Shown here piece by piece: positions 1 through 8,509 of a DNA stretch of 64,000 nucleotides (position 1 is its first letter; every line of letters begins with the position of its first letter). The position numbers and the translations under genes were made by a program. Origin of the DNA: Aurantimicrobium sp. INA4 (lineage in GTDB: Bacteria; Actinomycetota; Actinomycetes; Actinomycetales; Microbacteriaceae); NCBI RefSeq assembly GCF_027924525.1, contig NZ_AP027040.1:62001-126000 (forward strand). The letters run 5' to 3'. The notes beneath the pieces were generated by a model. It was not told where the DNA came from, made no database searches, and was given only the letters and a program-made list of their open reading frames with translations.

Positions 1-208
1 ACAATTCGACGTAAGCCTCGGTCTCCAGGCCCTCAACAGAAGGATCAACGTGGATGGTGAATCCACGAATGACCCCGTCAGAGATCAAGCGATCAACACG
101 ACGTTTGACGGCTGATGCAGACAGCCCTATGACGCTTCCGATGTCTCCATAGGCGGCTCGAGAGTTCTGACGCAGTTGATCAATGATGCGACGGTCCAAG
201 TTGTCCAT
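1..208 (-). CDS. Lrp/AsnC family transcriptional regulator (partial)
   Basis: Only the first 69 codons are inside the window; the gene continues beyond position 1. The translation opens MDNLDRRIIDQLRQNSRAAY and continues through a helix-turn-helix (GDIGSVIGLSASAVKRRVDR) into the start of the linker and the RAM/effector domain. This N-terminal winged HTH with a leading LDRRII element is the standard Lrp/AsnC DNA-binding domain. These proteins are DNA-binding regulators, usually responding to amino acids and often autoregulated. The ATG at 206-208 is the first in-frame start. It is followed downstream in the same direction by nothing visible here, and it lies just beyond the end of the kup gene. 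The target and ligand cannot be told from this fragment. Confidence 0.85.
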   Translation of the reverse strand, partial: MDNLDRRIIDQLRQNSRAAYGDIGSVIGLSASAVKRRVDRLISDGVIRGFTIHVDPSVEGLETEAYVEL

Positions 209-250
209 GAGATGAGCTTATTAGGGCTCCTGAACTCAGACAGGAATTAG

Positions 251-2125
251 TTACTCCATTGAAATGGAGATCGTGATGACTCGGCCCGGCGGCAACTTGA
301 AATATTCCGAAGCAGATTCTGAATTCCGGTGCATTGCCGAGAAGATGAGATCTTCCACTTTGTTGAGATCACCGGTATGTGGATTCACGAATTTACGTGA
401 AGCAACAAAGTAGGTGGCTTCCTTTTCATCAAAATGCGGCTTAATGTGTTTAGAGCGCAGAGCACGAGGAATATCTGTCCTCTCCATGAAACCGGTGAAG
501 ATAGTCACCTTGGCAACGTATTCGGAGAGCTCCGTGTAGAGCGGCTTCTCTTTGGAATAGGGGTGTTCCGTCGTTACCACGTGGACCATGATGATCTTCT
601 CTGGCATCGATTTCAACGCACGAATCTGTGCTTCGAGCGCCTGGGGGACAAGGCTGGGGATCGCAGCTAGGTAAATACCAACAGAATGCGTGACTGAAAT
701 CTTTGAGGATTTACGTAATTTGTCTACTTTGTCCCAGGTCATTGACTCATTGGCAAGCATCTCGTTAAGCAGGAATCGACCCTTGCGCCAGATCCACATA
801 ATCGAGGCAACAACAAAACCAACAGCTAAAGGAACCCAGGCATCCTTGAAAATCTTGGTGGAAGTTGAAATGACAAACGATAAGTCAATGATGAGGAACA
901 ACGACAGCAAAGGAATGGCGAAAACAGGTTTCCACTTCCAGTTTTCGATTGCCACCCAGAACAATGCGATTGTCGTGATGAGCATGGTTCCGGCGATGGC
1001 AAAGGCATATGCTCCAGCAAGCGCTGCAGAAGTTTCAAAAATGATGACTAGAGCTATGGCACCAACGCCGACGATGGCGTTGACAAATGGAACATATATT
1101 TGCCCGACGTGACGGAAGTTTGTGTGCACAACCTTCATACGAGCTATGAGGCCCATTTGAATTGCTTGGCTCGCAATGGACGCAACGCCTGTAATCAATG
1201 CTTGTGAGGCAATGATTGTTGCTGCTGTGGAGAGCAAAACCATATAAATGACCACTGCAGGATTGGGAGCGAGTCCGAAGAAGGGGTTTTCGGCCATTTC
1301 AGGTTCACGCAAAACTAGCGCTGCCTGGCCCAGGTAACACAGCACCAAACTGATGTTGACCAGACCAAACCATCCAATCCGAATGGGGGACTTACCGAAA
1401 TGTCCCAAGTCTGCATACAGAGCCTCTGCTCCCGTGACAGCCAGAATGACAGAAGACATCACGATGAGTGTGAACCATCCGTGACGGGCGATGTACTCGA
1501 CTGCATAAACCGGGTTGAGACCGATGAGAGCGACGGGGTTCTGGACGAGTTGGAGAACTCCCAAAATTCCAATTGTGGCGAACCACAGCAGCATAACGGG
1601 ACCAAAAATAGTTCCCAGGAATCCAGTTCCACGGAATTGGAAGATAAACAACAGAGCCAAAATAATGACCGTCGCGGGTACCGCATATTGTGCCAGGTCT
1701 GGGTTGATTGATCCCAAACCTTCGGTTGCTGAAAGAACCGAAATAGCAGGAGTAAGTAAACCGTCAGCAAAAAGGAGAGCTGCAGCAAGAAGCATCATAA
1801 AGACGATTGCTGCTTTAGTTCCTTTACGCGCCTCTCTAATTCGTTGAGGCAGTTGGGCAAAAAGTGCGAGCACCCCACCTTCGCCATGGTTGTCTGCGCG
1901 GAGAACAACAACGAGATATTTGATGCTGACGACAATGGTGATCGTCCAAAAGACCAGCGAGACAATTCCGAGAACATTTTCTTCAGCTGTTCCGCCGGCA
2001 TTCACTGATTCTTTGAAGGCATAGATAGGGCTTGTTCCAATGTCACCGTAGACGACACCAAGAGCTCCAAAAGCAAGGAGTAGAGAACCTTTGAGGGACT
2101 TCGTTGATTGTGCGGCTTTCGCCAT
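251..2125 (-). CDS. kup: KUP-family low-affinity potassium uptake transporter
   Basis: A 624-residue polytopic membrane protein of the KUP/HAK/KT family, which imports K+ by proton symport. The N-terminal stretch ALGVVYGDIGTSPIYAFKE (about residues 18-36) is the family signature, with the YGDIGTSP loop in the first helix. About 12 hydrophobic segments follow, up to about residue 450. A soluble C-terminal domain of roughly 170 residues ends with TISISME. The length matches typical bacterial Kup (about 620-660 aa). The start MAKAAQSTKSLKG places a short charged cytoplasmic tail before helix 1. The gene is monocistronic and divergent from murT. I saw no recognisable c-di-AMP riboswitch in the roughly 140 bases between them. 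Confidence 0.95.
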   Translation of the reverse strand: MAKAAQSTKSLKGSLLLAFGALGVVYGDIGTSPIYAFKESVNAGGTAEENVLGIVSLVFWTITIVVSIKYLVVVLRADNHGEGGVLALFAQLPQRIREARKGTKAAIVFMMLLAAALLFADGLLTPAISVLSATEGLGSINPDLAQYAVPATVIILALLFIFQFRGTGFLGTIFGPVMLLWFATIGILGVLQLVQNPVALIGLNPVYAVEYIARHGWFTLIVMSSVILAVTGAEALYADLGHFGKSPIRIGWFGLVNISLVLCYLGQAALVLREPEMAENPFFGLAPNPAVVIYMVLLSTAATIIASQALITGVASIASQAIQMGLIARMKVVHTNFRHVGQIYVPFVNAIVGVGAIALVIIFETSAALAGAYAFAIAGTMLITTIALFWVAIENWKWKPVFAIPLLSLFLIIDLSFVISTSTKIFKDAWVPLAVGFVVASIMWIWRKGRFLLNEMLANESMTWDKVDKLRKSSKISVTHSVGIYLAAIPSLVPQALEAQIRALKSMPEKIIMVHVVTTEHPYSKEKPLYTELSEYVAKVTIFTGFMERTDIPRALRSKHIKPHFDEKEATYFVASRKFVNPHTGDLNKVEDLIFSAMHRNSESASEYFKLPPGRVITISISME

Positions 2126-2253
2126 GGTGTTCCGTTCGATGAAGAAGTAGGTAGCCGTCAGAATTCGCGACTCACAAGCGTCGAGAATATACCTCTTTGC
2201 TTAGAGCATCCATATTTATGACGTACTTCGTCAAGGATTGAAAGGGCAGAGCA

Positions 2254-2266
2254 TAAAGTAGAGGAG
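2254..2266 (+). promoter_or_regulatory. Putative -10 element of a leaderless murT-gatD transcript
   Basis: TAAAGT (2254-2259) fits the actinobacterial TANNNT -10 box and ends 6 bases before the GTG start of murT at 2266. Transcription would therefore begin at or next to the start codon, giving a leaderless mRNA. A GAGGA run directly abuts the GTG and is too close to act as a ribosome binding site. TTGAAA at 2238-2243 is too near to be a normal -35 box. This is an inference from spacing only. Confidence 0.4.
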
Positions 2267-3549
2267 TGAATACGCCCCTGCGAACCCGTCTGGCGATTTC
2301 TGCAGGAAAACTTGCAGCCGCCACTTCGAGGCTTGCTGGCCGTGGCGAGGGAATGATTATTGGCGGCAAAGTTGCTCTCAGACTTTCCCCCCATGCGCTT
2401 AAACATCTCTCCCAAGGACGTGTTGCTGCTCTCGTTTCAGCAACTAATGGAAAGACCTCCACTACACGATTACTTGCCACTGCGCTGAGCCAAAGTGGAC
2501 CGGTTGCTTCTCCCACCACCGGTGCCAATATGACCGAAGGTGCTGTGTGGGCGCTGGCAACAGGTGAGCCAGGTGCTCAGGCTGTTCTCGAAGTGGACGA
2601 GGCTTATTTGCCGCGGATTGTGAAAGAGACACAACCAAAGGTTGTGCTCCTAGGTAACCTCAGCCGTGACCAGCTCGACCGCATGAGTGAAGTGGCCATG
2701 CTGGCTCGCAAGTGGCGCAAGATGATTGAACAGAACCCCGAGGTTCTCATCATCGCTAACGCCGATGATCCCATGATTGTTTTTGCTGCAGAAAAGGCAA
2801 AGAACATTGTCTGGGTTGCTGCGGGCCAAGCTTGGACCGCAGATTCTTCTGTCTGTCCTGAGTGCGGAACGTTACTCGTGCGTGATGAGAACACATGGAA
2901 CTGTTCAGGGTGTGGACGCAGCCGCCCAACACCCGATTGGGTTTTTGAGTGGACGGCCTCTGCCGGAAAGCTTCATGCAACGGCGGTCTCGCCGCAGGGC
3001 AAGAAATATGACCTGTCAAAACTGAATTTGCCTGGCCGGTTTAATGCGTCAAATGCAACGATGGCGCTTGCTGCGTGCAGTGTGCTCAAAGTTGACCTCG
3101 ATAAAGCGGTGCAGCTCATGTCGAGTGTGGCTGCAGTTTCAGGTCGCTATGCCATTGTGAAATCGGGCGCCCTCAAGGTTCGTTTGTTGCTTGCAAAGAA
3201 CCCTGCGGGCTGGAGTGAACTTCTCGACATCATGCCACCGTCACCAACCCCAGTGATCATCATGATTAATTCCAATCATGCTGACGGGCGAGACCCGTCC
3301 TGGTTGTGGGACGTTCCCTTTGAACGTTTAGCCGGGCGCACAGTTATTGCATCTGGTAATCGCCGCCGTGATCTTGCTGTTCGACTTTTGCACGCGGGCG
3401 TTGATGCTCTGGTTGTGGAGGATCCCTTTGCCGCAGATGCCGATCTGCCTGCCTCTGTTCGAGAGCTTGACGTCATCGACTGCGCAGCAACCTATACGGC
3501 ATTCCAAAAGATTCGTGTAGGAGCTCTCGAAGGCGAGGTGGATGCATGA
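2266..3549 (+). CDS. murT: MurT, Mur-ligase-like subunit of lipid II isoglutaminyl synthase
   Basis: A 427-residue Mur-ligase-type ATPase that, with GatD, amidates the alpha-carboxyl of D-Glu in lipid II using glutamine-derived ammonia. The P-loop is ATNGKTSTT at about residues 59-67. A four-cysteine zinc ribbon inserted in the central domain (CPEC near 197-200 and CSGC near 213-216) is specific to MurT among Mur ligases. The C-terminal DUF1727 domain follows. The GTG at 2266 gives the family N-terminus (LRTRLAISAGKLAAATSRL); no useful ribosome site precedes it and the message may be leaderless. Its stop overlaps the gatD start by 4 bp (ATGA), so the two subunits should be translationally coupled. 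Confidence 0.95.
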   Translation: MNTPLRTRLAISAGKLAAATSRLAGRGEGMIIGGKVALRLSPHALKHLSQGRVAALVSATNGKTSTTRLLATALSQSGPVASPTTGANMTEGAVWALATGEPGAQAVLEVDEAYLPRIVKETQPKVVLLGNLSRDQLDRMSEVAMLARKWRKMIEQNPEVLIIANADDPMIVFAAEKAKNIVWVAAGQAWTADSSVCPECGTLLVRDENTWNCSGCGRSRPTPDWVFEWTASAGKLHATAVSPQGKKYDLSKLNLPGRFNASNATMALAACSVLKVDLDKAVQLMSSVAAVSGRYAIVKSGALKVRLLLAKNPAGWSELLDIMPPSPTPVIIMINSNHADGRDPSWLWDVPFERLAGRTVIASGNRRRDLAVRLLHAGVDALVVEDPFAADADLPASVRELDVIDCAATYTAFQKIRVGALEGEVDA

Positions 3550-4265
3550 GCAAGGTTGTGAAGATTGCTTCGATCTATCCCACCCTGTTGGGAACCTATG
3601 GTGATGGCGGCAATGTGGCTGCCCTCAAACACATTGCCGGCCTACATGAGATAGCTGTTGAAATTCTCGAGATTTCTCCTGGCCAAACTGTTCCGCATAA
3701 CGCAGACATCTATGTTCTTGGCGGTGGTGAAGACACTGCGCAGTCCGCTGCCGCAGCTGCGCTGCACGCCAGCGGTGCGCTCGCCGAGGGTGTGAAGAAT
3801 GGCGCAGCTGTCTTTGCTATTTGTGCCGGATACCAAATCTTGGGACACACTTTCCTTGACGCTGAAGGCAAACCATCGCAAGGGTTGGCTCTGCTGGATG
3901 TCACCACAGATCGTTTGGACAAACGGGCTGTCGGTGAAATGATTGCGATTCCCAGCGAGTTCGCTCCCGCAGGACTCACCCAAGCGTTTACTGGTTATGA
4001 AAACCATGGTGGTCACACACACCTAGGGTCTGATGTCCGCCCGCTCGCAACTGTCTCGCAAGGCATCGGAAATGGTGATGGCACCGAAGGCGCCATCAAT
4101 GGCAGGGTCATCGGAACCTATTTCCACGGACCTTGTTTGGTGCGTAACCCACTCATGGCTGAGCAGTTGCTGAGCTGGGCAATTGATCGCCAGCTAGAAC
4201 ACATCGTTGAGGCTGAAGTTGAAGCACTTCGTCAAGAACGATTCGATTTTGTCTCCAAGAATTAG
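3546..4265 (+). CDS. gatD: GatD, glutamine amidotransferase subunit of lipid II isoglutaminyl synthase
   Basis: A 239-residue class I (CobB/CobQ-like) glutaminase that feeds ammonia to MurT for amidation of lipid II. The catalytic cysteine is Cys93 in AVFAICAGYQILG, and the histidine of the catalytic pair is in GTYFHGPCLVRNP near residue 195. As in the CobQ-like group, there is no clear canonical Glu of the triad. The length matches known GatD proteins (about 240 aa). The start overlaps the murT stop by 4 bp, the conserved arrangement of this two-gene operon. The pair is usually essential or near essential in actinobacteria and firmicutes. Confidence 0.95.
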   Translation: MSKVVKIASIYPTLLGTYGDGGNVAALKHIAGLHEIAVEILEISPGQTVPHNADIYVLGGGEDTAQSAAAAALHASGALAEGVKNGAAVFAICAGYQILGHTFLDAEGKPSQGLALLDVTTDRLDKRAVGEMIAIPSEFAPAGLTQAFTGYENHGGHTHLGSDVRPLATVSQGIGNGDGTEGAINGRVIGTYFHGPCLVRNPLMAEQLLSWAIDRQLEHIVEAEVEALRQERFDFVSKN

Positions 4266-4274
4266 GATTGCCAG

Positions 4275-5744
4275 ATGACTACTGTCGCACCTGCAACGAA
4301 GCCTGAGAAATTATTCTTTGGCCAACCCCGCCAACTCACCACGATCTTTGGCGTGGAAATGTGGGAGCGTTTTTCCTTCTACGGCATGCAGGGAATCCTG
4401 CTGTTGTACATGTTCTACCCTGCTGACAAGGGTGGCCTCGGTATCGATGTCAAGGTCGCTACCGGCATCGTCGGCGCCTATGGCGGTGGTGTTTATCTGG
4501 CCACCATCTTGGGCGCGTGGTTAGCTGACCGCCTTTTTGGTAGCGAACGTGTCCTGTTCTTTGCTGCCGTCATGGTCATGTTTGGCCACGTGGCACTTGC
4601 AGTTCTTCCCGCCTACACCGGACTGATTGTCGGGTTGATTCTGATTGCTATCGGTGCCGGTGGTGTGAAAGCAAATGCCACCAGCATTGTGGGGCAACTT
4701 TATGCACCCGGCGATGTTCGCCGAGATGCGGGTTTCTCTCTGTATTACTTAGGTATCAATCTGGGTGCATTCGTTGGCCCGCTCGCTACGGGTTTCTTGC
4801 AAACCACCTACGGATTCCACTGGGGCTTTGGCCTAGCTGCAGTCGGTATGGCTGCCGGTTTGACCCAGTACTCGATTGGGCGCCGCAAGCTTCCTGAACA
4901 AACACGTCTAGTTCCTAACCCACTTCCTTCAAACAAGAAGTGGGTAGTGGGAGCGTTGGCACTGGCGGGCATTGCCCTCATTGTCATTCTGGTTCTCTCT
5001 GGAGTGATCACCAGCGGCAACCTCTCCACCGTGATTATTGTTGTGACGCTTGCTGCAGCTATTGCGTATTTCGTCGTCATCTTGGGCAGCAAGCTCATCA
5101 CCACAGTGGAACGCAACCGGGTGTTGGCGTTCATTCCACTCTTTATTGCCTGTGCTGCATTCTGGTCTCTGTATCAGCAGCAGTTCACGGTCGTGACTGT
5201 CTTTGCCAACGACCAGCTGAACCTGAGCATTTTCGGATGGGACATGCCAGTCTCGTGGGTCCAGTCCATTAACCCCATCTTCATCCTTGCCCTCTCTGGT
5301 GTGTTCGCTGCACTGTGGACCAAGTGGGGAACCAAGCAGCCCAGTACCCCGGTCAAGATGGCTTTGGGAACAATCGTGATGGGTATTGCTTTCTTGCTGT
5401 TCCTCACGATTTACAGCGCTGCTCCTCACACTGCGCCATTGCTCGCATTGGTTGGGATTTTGTTTGTCTTCACTATTGCTGAGTTGTTGATTTCTCCAGT
5501 CAGTCTCTCGGTGAGCACCAAACTGGCACCCACTGCGTTCCGCACCCAGATGGTGGCGCTGTTGTTCCTCTCCAGTGCATTGGGAACAGCGATGTCAGGT
5601 CAGCTTGCTGGTCTCTATGACGAGAAGCACCCAGAAATGAACTTCGATTACTTCGCCTACTCTGGCCTGGCAGCTATTGGTCTCGGTATTGTGCTCTTAC
5701 TCATACGTAAGTGGGTTCTGAAGCTGATGGAAGGCGTTCGCTAA
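4275..5744 (+). CDS. POT/PTR family proton-dependent oligopeptide transporter
   Basis: A 489-residue major facilitator protein of the POT (PTR2) family, which imports di- and tripeptides with protons. The proton-coupling ExxER motif is present as EMWERFSFYG in helix 1, and the PTR2 signature as GFSLYYLGINLGAFVGP in helix 5. GGVKANATSIVGQLY marks the loop before it. The length and 14 or so hydrophobic segments fit the bacterial DtpT/DtpA type. It follows gatD by 9 bases and shares a TAATG stop/start with the next gene, so gatD, this gene and the hydrolase may be cotranscribed. The exact substrate range is unknown. Confidence 0.92.
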   Translation: MTTVAPATKPEKLFFGQPRQLTTIFGVEMWERFSFYGMQGILLLYMFYPADKGGLGIDVKVATGIVGAYGGGVYLATILGAWLADRLFGSERVLFFAAVMVMFGHVALAVLPAYTGLIVGLILIAIGAGGVKANATSIVGQLYAPGDVRRDAGFSLYYLGINLGAFVGPLATGFLQTTYGFHWGFGLAAVGMAAGLTQYSIGRRKLPEQTRLVPNPLPSNKKWVVGALALAGIALIVILVLSGVITSGNLSTVIIVVTLAAAIAYFVVILGSKLITTVERNRVLAFIPLFIACAAFWSLYQQQFTVVTVFANDQLNLSIFGWDMPVSWVQSINPIFILALSGVFAALWTKWGTKQPSTPVKMALGTIVMGIAFLLFLTIYSAAPHTAPLLALVGILFVFTIAELLISPVSLSVSTKLAPTAFRTQMVALLFLSSALGTAMSGQLAGLYDEKHPEMNFDYFAYSGLAAIGLGIVLLLIRKWVLKLMEGVR

Positions 5745-6589
5745 TGAAAACGGCCGAATATATTGATCCACAAGGCGTGACCATCGTTTATGACGTGTAT
5801 TCGGTAGAGAAACCGAGAGCAGTTGTTCAGATTATGCACGGCCTCGGTGATCACGCTGGACGCTATGCACACGTCGCAGCGGCGCTTAACTCGGCAGGCT
5901 ACTCGGTTTATGCCCCCGATCAGCGTGGCCACGGCCGTACCGGAGTTAAGCAGTTTGGTGGAGATCTTTCCAAGCTAGGAAAGTTGGGCCCGGGTGGCCT
6001 GCGCGCTGCGGTGGCAGATTTCACTCAGATGACCGAGATTATTCGGGAGCAAAACCCTGGAGTTCCGATCGTTCTCTTAGGCCACAGCATGGGCTCTTTG
6101 ATGGGGCAAATCCTGATCAACGATCACGCTGCGGACTACGCCGCCGTGGTGTTCTCGGGAAGTGCCTACCGCCAGCCTGGCTCGATGAATGCTGGCAAGC
6201 TCAATAAGCGCTTTGATACACCCGGCTGCACCGGACACGAGTGGCTCAGCCGTGATCCTGCTGTGTGGACATCTTTCAAGGAAGATCCGTGGACCTTTGA
6301 AGCAGACACTCTTAAGCTCTATGGCGTTGCCGATGGATTACGCCTGTTCGGCAAGCCCGCCAAAGATATGGCACAGGTTCCCATCTTGCTCATCGTGGGC
6401 GAAGATGATCCTTTAGGCGGCAAGCCCAGCAACATCAAGCTCGCCGAGAGCTATATCGAGCGTGCAGGCCAAACAGATGTGACCGTGGGCGTGTATCCCG
6501 AGGCTCGTCACGAAATCTTCAACGAGACCAACAAAGAAGAAGTCATCGACGACATGATCTCGTGGATTTCTGAACGGGTAGCGTCCTAA
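5744..6589 (+). CDS. Alpha/beta hydrolase (monoacylglycerol lipase-like)
   Basis: A 281-residue serine hydrolase of the monoglyceride lipase/lysophospholipase type (Hydrolase_4 group). The nucleophile elbow is LLGHSMGSLM with Ser115. The oxyanion-hole region is MHGLGDHAGRYAHVA, and the catalytic His is in PEARHEIFNE near the C-terminus, with the acid probably in GEDDPLGG. A lid-like insertion lies between about residues 140 and 200. The start chosen is the ATG sharing a base with the stop of the transporter (TAATG); a longer reading from upstream would run inside that gene. It has no signal peptide, so it acts in the cytoplasm. It ends in a 4-bp convergent overlap with the GNAT gene. The substrate is not known. 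Confidence 0.88.
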   Translation: MKTAEYIDPQGVTIVYDVYSVEKPRAVVQIMHGLGDHAGRYAHVAAALNSAGYSVYAPDQRGHGRTGVKQFGGDLSKLGKLGPGGLRAAVADFTQMTEIIREQNPGVPIVLLGHSMGSLMGQILINDHAADYAAVVFSGSAYRQPGSMNAGKLNKRFDTPGCTGHEWLSRDPAVWTSFKEDPWTFEADTLKLYGVADGLRLFGKPAKDMAQVPILLIVGEDDPLGGKPSNIKLAESYIERAGQTDVTVGVYPEARHEIFNETNKEEVIDDMISWISERVAS

Positions 6590-6912
6590 ACATTTCGGCA
6601 GGTGTTGCCCAGTTCGGCATCCACCCCGCCAGACCGTGCCTTGTCCACGTAGTTTGGGTGCAGATCGAGCCATTGGGTGACAAACCAGCATCCTGAGGTG
6701 ACCTTCTTGGTCGTGGTGGCAATGATGTCATCAATGGTGCGACGAACCAGGATGGCCCCCAGGCCTTCATTGCGATGAGCGGGGTCAATGAAGGTTCCGG
6801 TAATCATGATGTCGTTCTCTCGAGAGAGGTAGTGGGCTACGCCAACTTCCTTGTCATCAATCAGGATGACGTAGCGAGATTTACTGGGCTGGTGAACCAC
6901 TTCAGTGCTCAT
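6586..6912 (-). CDS. Small GNAT-fold N-acetyltransferase (COG2388 type)
   Basis: A 108-residue compact GNAT-fold protein. The acetyl-CoA pyrophosphate loop is recognisable as HRNEGLGAILVRRTIDDI (Q/RxxGxG/A pattern), preceded by the beta strand IMITGTFIDPAHR. Such short proteins of the COG2388 group resemble the human GTLF3B/NATD1 family and are uncharacterised in bacteria. Residues KKVTSGCWFVTQWLDLHPNY match the end of this family, where a conserved Cys and a C-terminal helix follow the fold. The gene is convergent with the hydrolase (4-bp overlap) and divergent from the methyltransferase, its own start lying about 40 bases from the likely start of that gene. Confidence 0.8.
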   Translation of the reverse strand: MSTEVVHQPSKSRYVILIDDKEVGVAHYLSRENDIMITGTFIDPAHRNEGLGAILVRRTIDDIIATTTKKVTSGCWFVTQWLDLHPNYVDKARSGGVDAELGNTCRNV

Positions 6913-6949
6913 AGAACGAGCCTACGACGAGAACTGCCAGAATAGGCAG

Positions 6950-7801
6950 GTGAGTTCTGCAACCGGTCGCATCATCAAGGGAAACAACCTTGATGTCTTA
7001 GCGACGTTGCCAGATGAGTCCGTCACCCTGATTTATATCGACCCGCCGTTCAACACCGGACGTGAACAAACACGAAGCAAGGTCACCTCGGTGCTGGCCG
7101 CGGATGATTCGACCAAGGGTTTGGTGGGCTTCAAAGGTAAGAGCTATGAGCGCACGCGCAGCGACCTCATGAAATATGACGATCGCTTTGATGACTATTG
7201 GGCGTTCCTTGAGCCGCGCCTGCGCGAGGCGTGGCGTCTGCTAGCTGATGATGGAACGCTCTATCTTCACCTTGACTATCGCGAGGCACACTATGCCAAG
7301 GTGATGCTGGACGCCCTCTTTGGCCGTGACAGTTTTATCAACGAACTCATTTGGGCATATGACTATGGCGCAAAGGCCAAGGGTCGCTGGCCTGCCAAGC
7401 ATGACACCATCCTGGTTTATGTGAAGAACCCGAAGACGTACTACTTCAACTCTGAAGAGGTCGACCGGGAGCCCTATATGGCTCCAGGTTTGGTCACTGC
7501 TGAGAAGGCCGCTAAAGGAAAACTTCCCACTGATGTGTGGTGGCACACCATCGTCTCTCCAACCGGCAAAGAGAAGACGGGCTATCCCACGCAAAAGCCT
7601 GAAGGTATTCTTCGCCGCATCATTCAAGCCTCCAGTCGCAAGGGCGACACTGTGCTCGACTTCTTTGCTGGGAGTGGAACAACCGGTGCTGCCGCCTTGG
7701 GCCTTGGCCGAAACTTCATCTTGGTGGATCAGAACCCTGAATCGCTCAAGGTGATGAAATCTCGTTTTGCTGAGTATGACAAGCAGGTGTCTTTTGAGTA
7801 A
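6950..7801 (+). CDS. Site-specific DNA methyltransferase, beta class (solitary)
   Basis: A 283-residue amino-methyltransferase. Motif IV comes first (LIYIDPPFNTGR, residues about 27-38) and the AdoMet-binding motif I comes last (DFFAGSGTTGAA near 237). This is the beta-class order of CcrM/HinfI-type N6-adenine or N4-cytosine enzymes; DPPF replaces DPPY. The central TKHD-like region and YPTQKPEGILRRII are typical. I chose the GTG at 6950 because a GTG at 6905 in the same frame would overlap the divergent GNAT gene and adds residues unlike the family. No restriction endonuclease, specificity subunit or transposon lies nearby, so it is probably an epigenetic regulator or an orphan. The recognition sequence cannot be predicted from here. 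Confidence 0.88.
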   Translation: MSSATGRIIKGNNLDVLATLPDESVTLIYIDPPFNTGREQTRSKVTSVLAADDSTKGLVGFKGKSYERTRSDLMKYDDRFDDYWAFLEPRLREAWRLLADDGTLYLHLDYREAHYAKVMLDALFGRDSFINELIWAYDYGAKAKGRWPAKHDTILVYVKNPKTYYFNSEEVDREPYMAPGLVTAEKAAKGKLPTDVWWHTIVSPTGKEKTGYPTQKPEGILRRIIQASSRKGDTVLDFFAGSGTTGAAALGLGRNFILVDQNPESLKVMKSRFAEYDKQVSFE

Positions 7802-8459
7802 TCACGAACTTCCTCGCACGGAACAAACACGAGTTAAGCGTCTTGATGAAAAGCAAGTCTTTGACCGTGATGCGTTAAACGCTCTTCTCGACGAGGCCAT
7901 TTATGGTCACGTTGCTGTAGTTCGAGATGGTAAACCGATGGTGTTGCCTGTGGGTATTGGTCGGGATGGCAATCACTTGCTCATTCACGGTTCAACCGGC
8001 TCGGGAATCTTCCGAGAAATAGCGGATGGCCGAGACGTGTGTGTGGCGGTGACACTACTGGATGGACTTGTCTATGCACGCTCAGCTTTTGAAAGCTCCA
8101 TGCATTACCGATCCGCTGTCATCATGGGCACAGCAACAGTTATTGAGGGGGAGCAGAAACTCTCCGCACTTGCGACTCTGACCGACCACATGATGCCAGG
8201 TCGCTGGGATGAGGTTCGCGAGACCACCAAGAAAGAACTCGCCGCGACCATGGTGCTGAGCATCCCGTTGGATGTAGCCAGCGTGAAGGTGAGTGCTGGA
8301 CCGGTTGATGAGTTTGAGGACGATGGAGATGACCGCTCAATCTGGGCTGGCATTCTCCCCTTGCGCGTGGTTGCCGGTGATCCCGTTCCATCTGAAATGA
8401 CTCCGGAGGGAACCCCCGTGTCACCCTCGGTTATCAAACAACGACAGCGGTTGATCTAA
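7794..8459 (+). CDS. Pyridoxamine 5'-phosphate oxidase-fold flavin-binding protein
   Basis: A 221-residue split-barrel protein of the COG3467 group (predicted flavin-nucleotide-binding). The reading opens MSNHELPRTEQTRVKRL, the usual start of this family, followed by a beta barrel with HVAVVRDGKPMVLPVGIGRDG and LLIHGSTGSGIFREI, which would hold the FMN phosphate. The start is uncertain: the TTG at 7794 overlaps the end of the methyltransferase by 8 bases and fits the family N-terminus, while an ATG at 7776 is in the same frame. The C-terminal part is typical of actinobacterial members. Some relatives act as heme-utilisation or F420-type enzymes, but no function should be claimed from sequence alone. 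Confidence 0.8.
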   Translation: MSNHELPRTEQTRVKRLDEKQVFDRDALNALLDEAIYGHVAVVRDGKPMVLPVGIGRDGNHLLIHGSTGSGIFREIADGRDVCVAVTLLDGLVYARSAFESSMHYRSAVIMGTATVIEGEQKLSALATLTDHMMPGRWDEVRETTKKELAATMVLSIPLDVASVKVSAGPVDEFEDDGDDRSIWAGILPLRVVAGDPVPSEMTPEGTPVSPSVIKQRQRLI

Positions 8460-8509
8460 TTCCTTGGTTGTGGGGTTCCTCCGCTTCTCACGAGACCTAG
8501 ACTCAAAGA

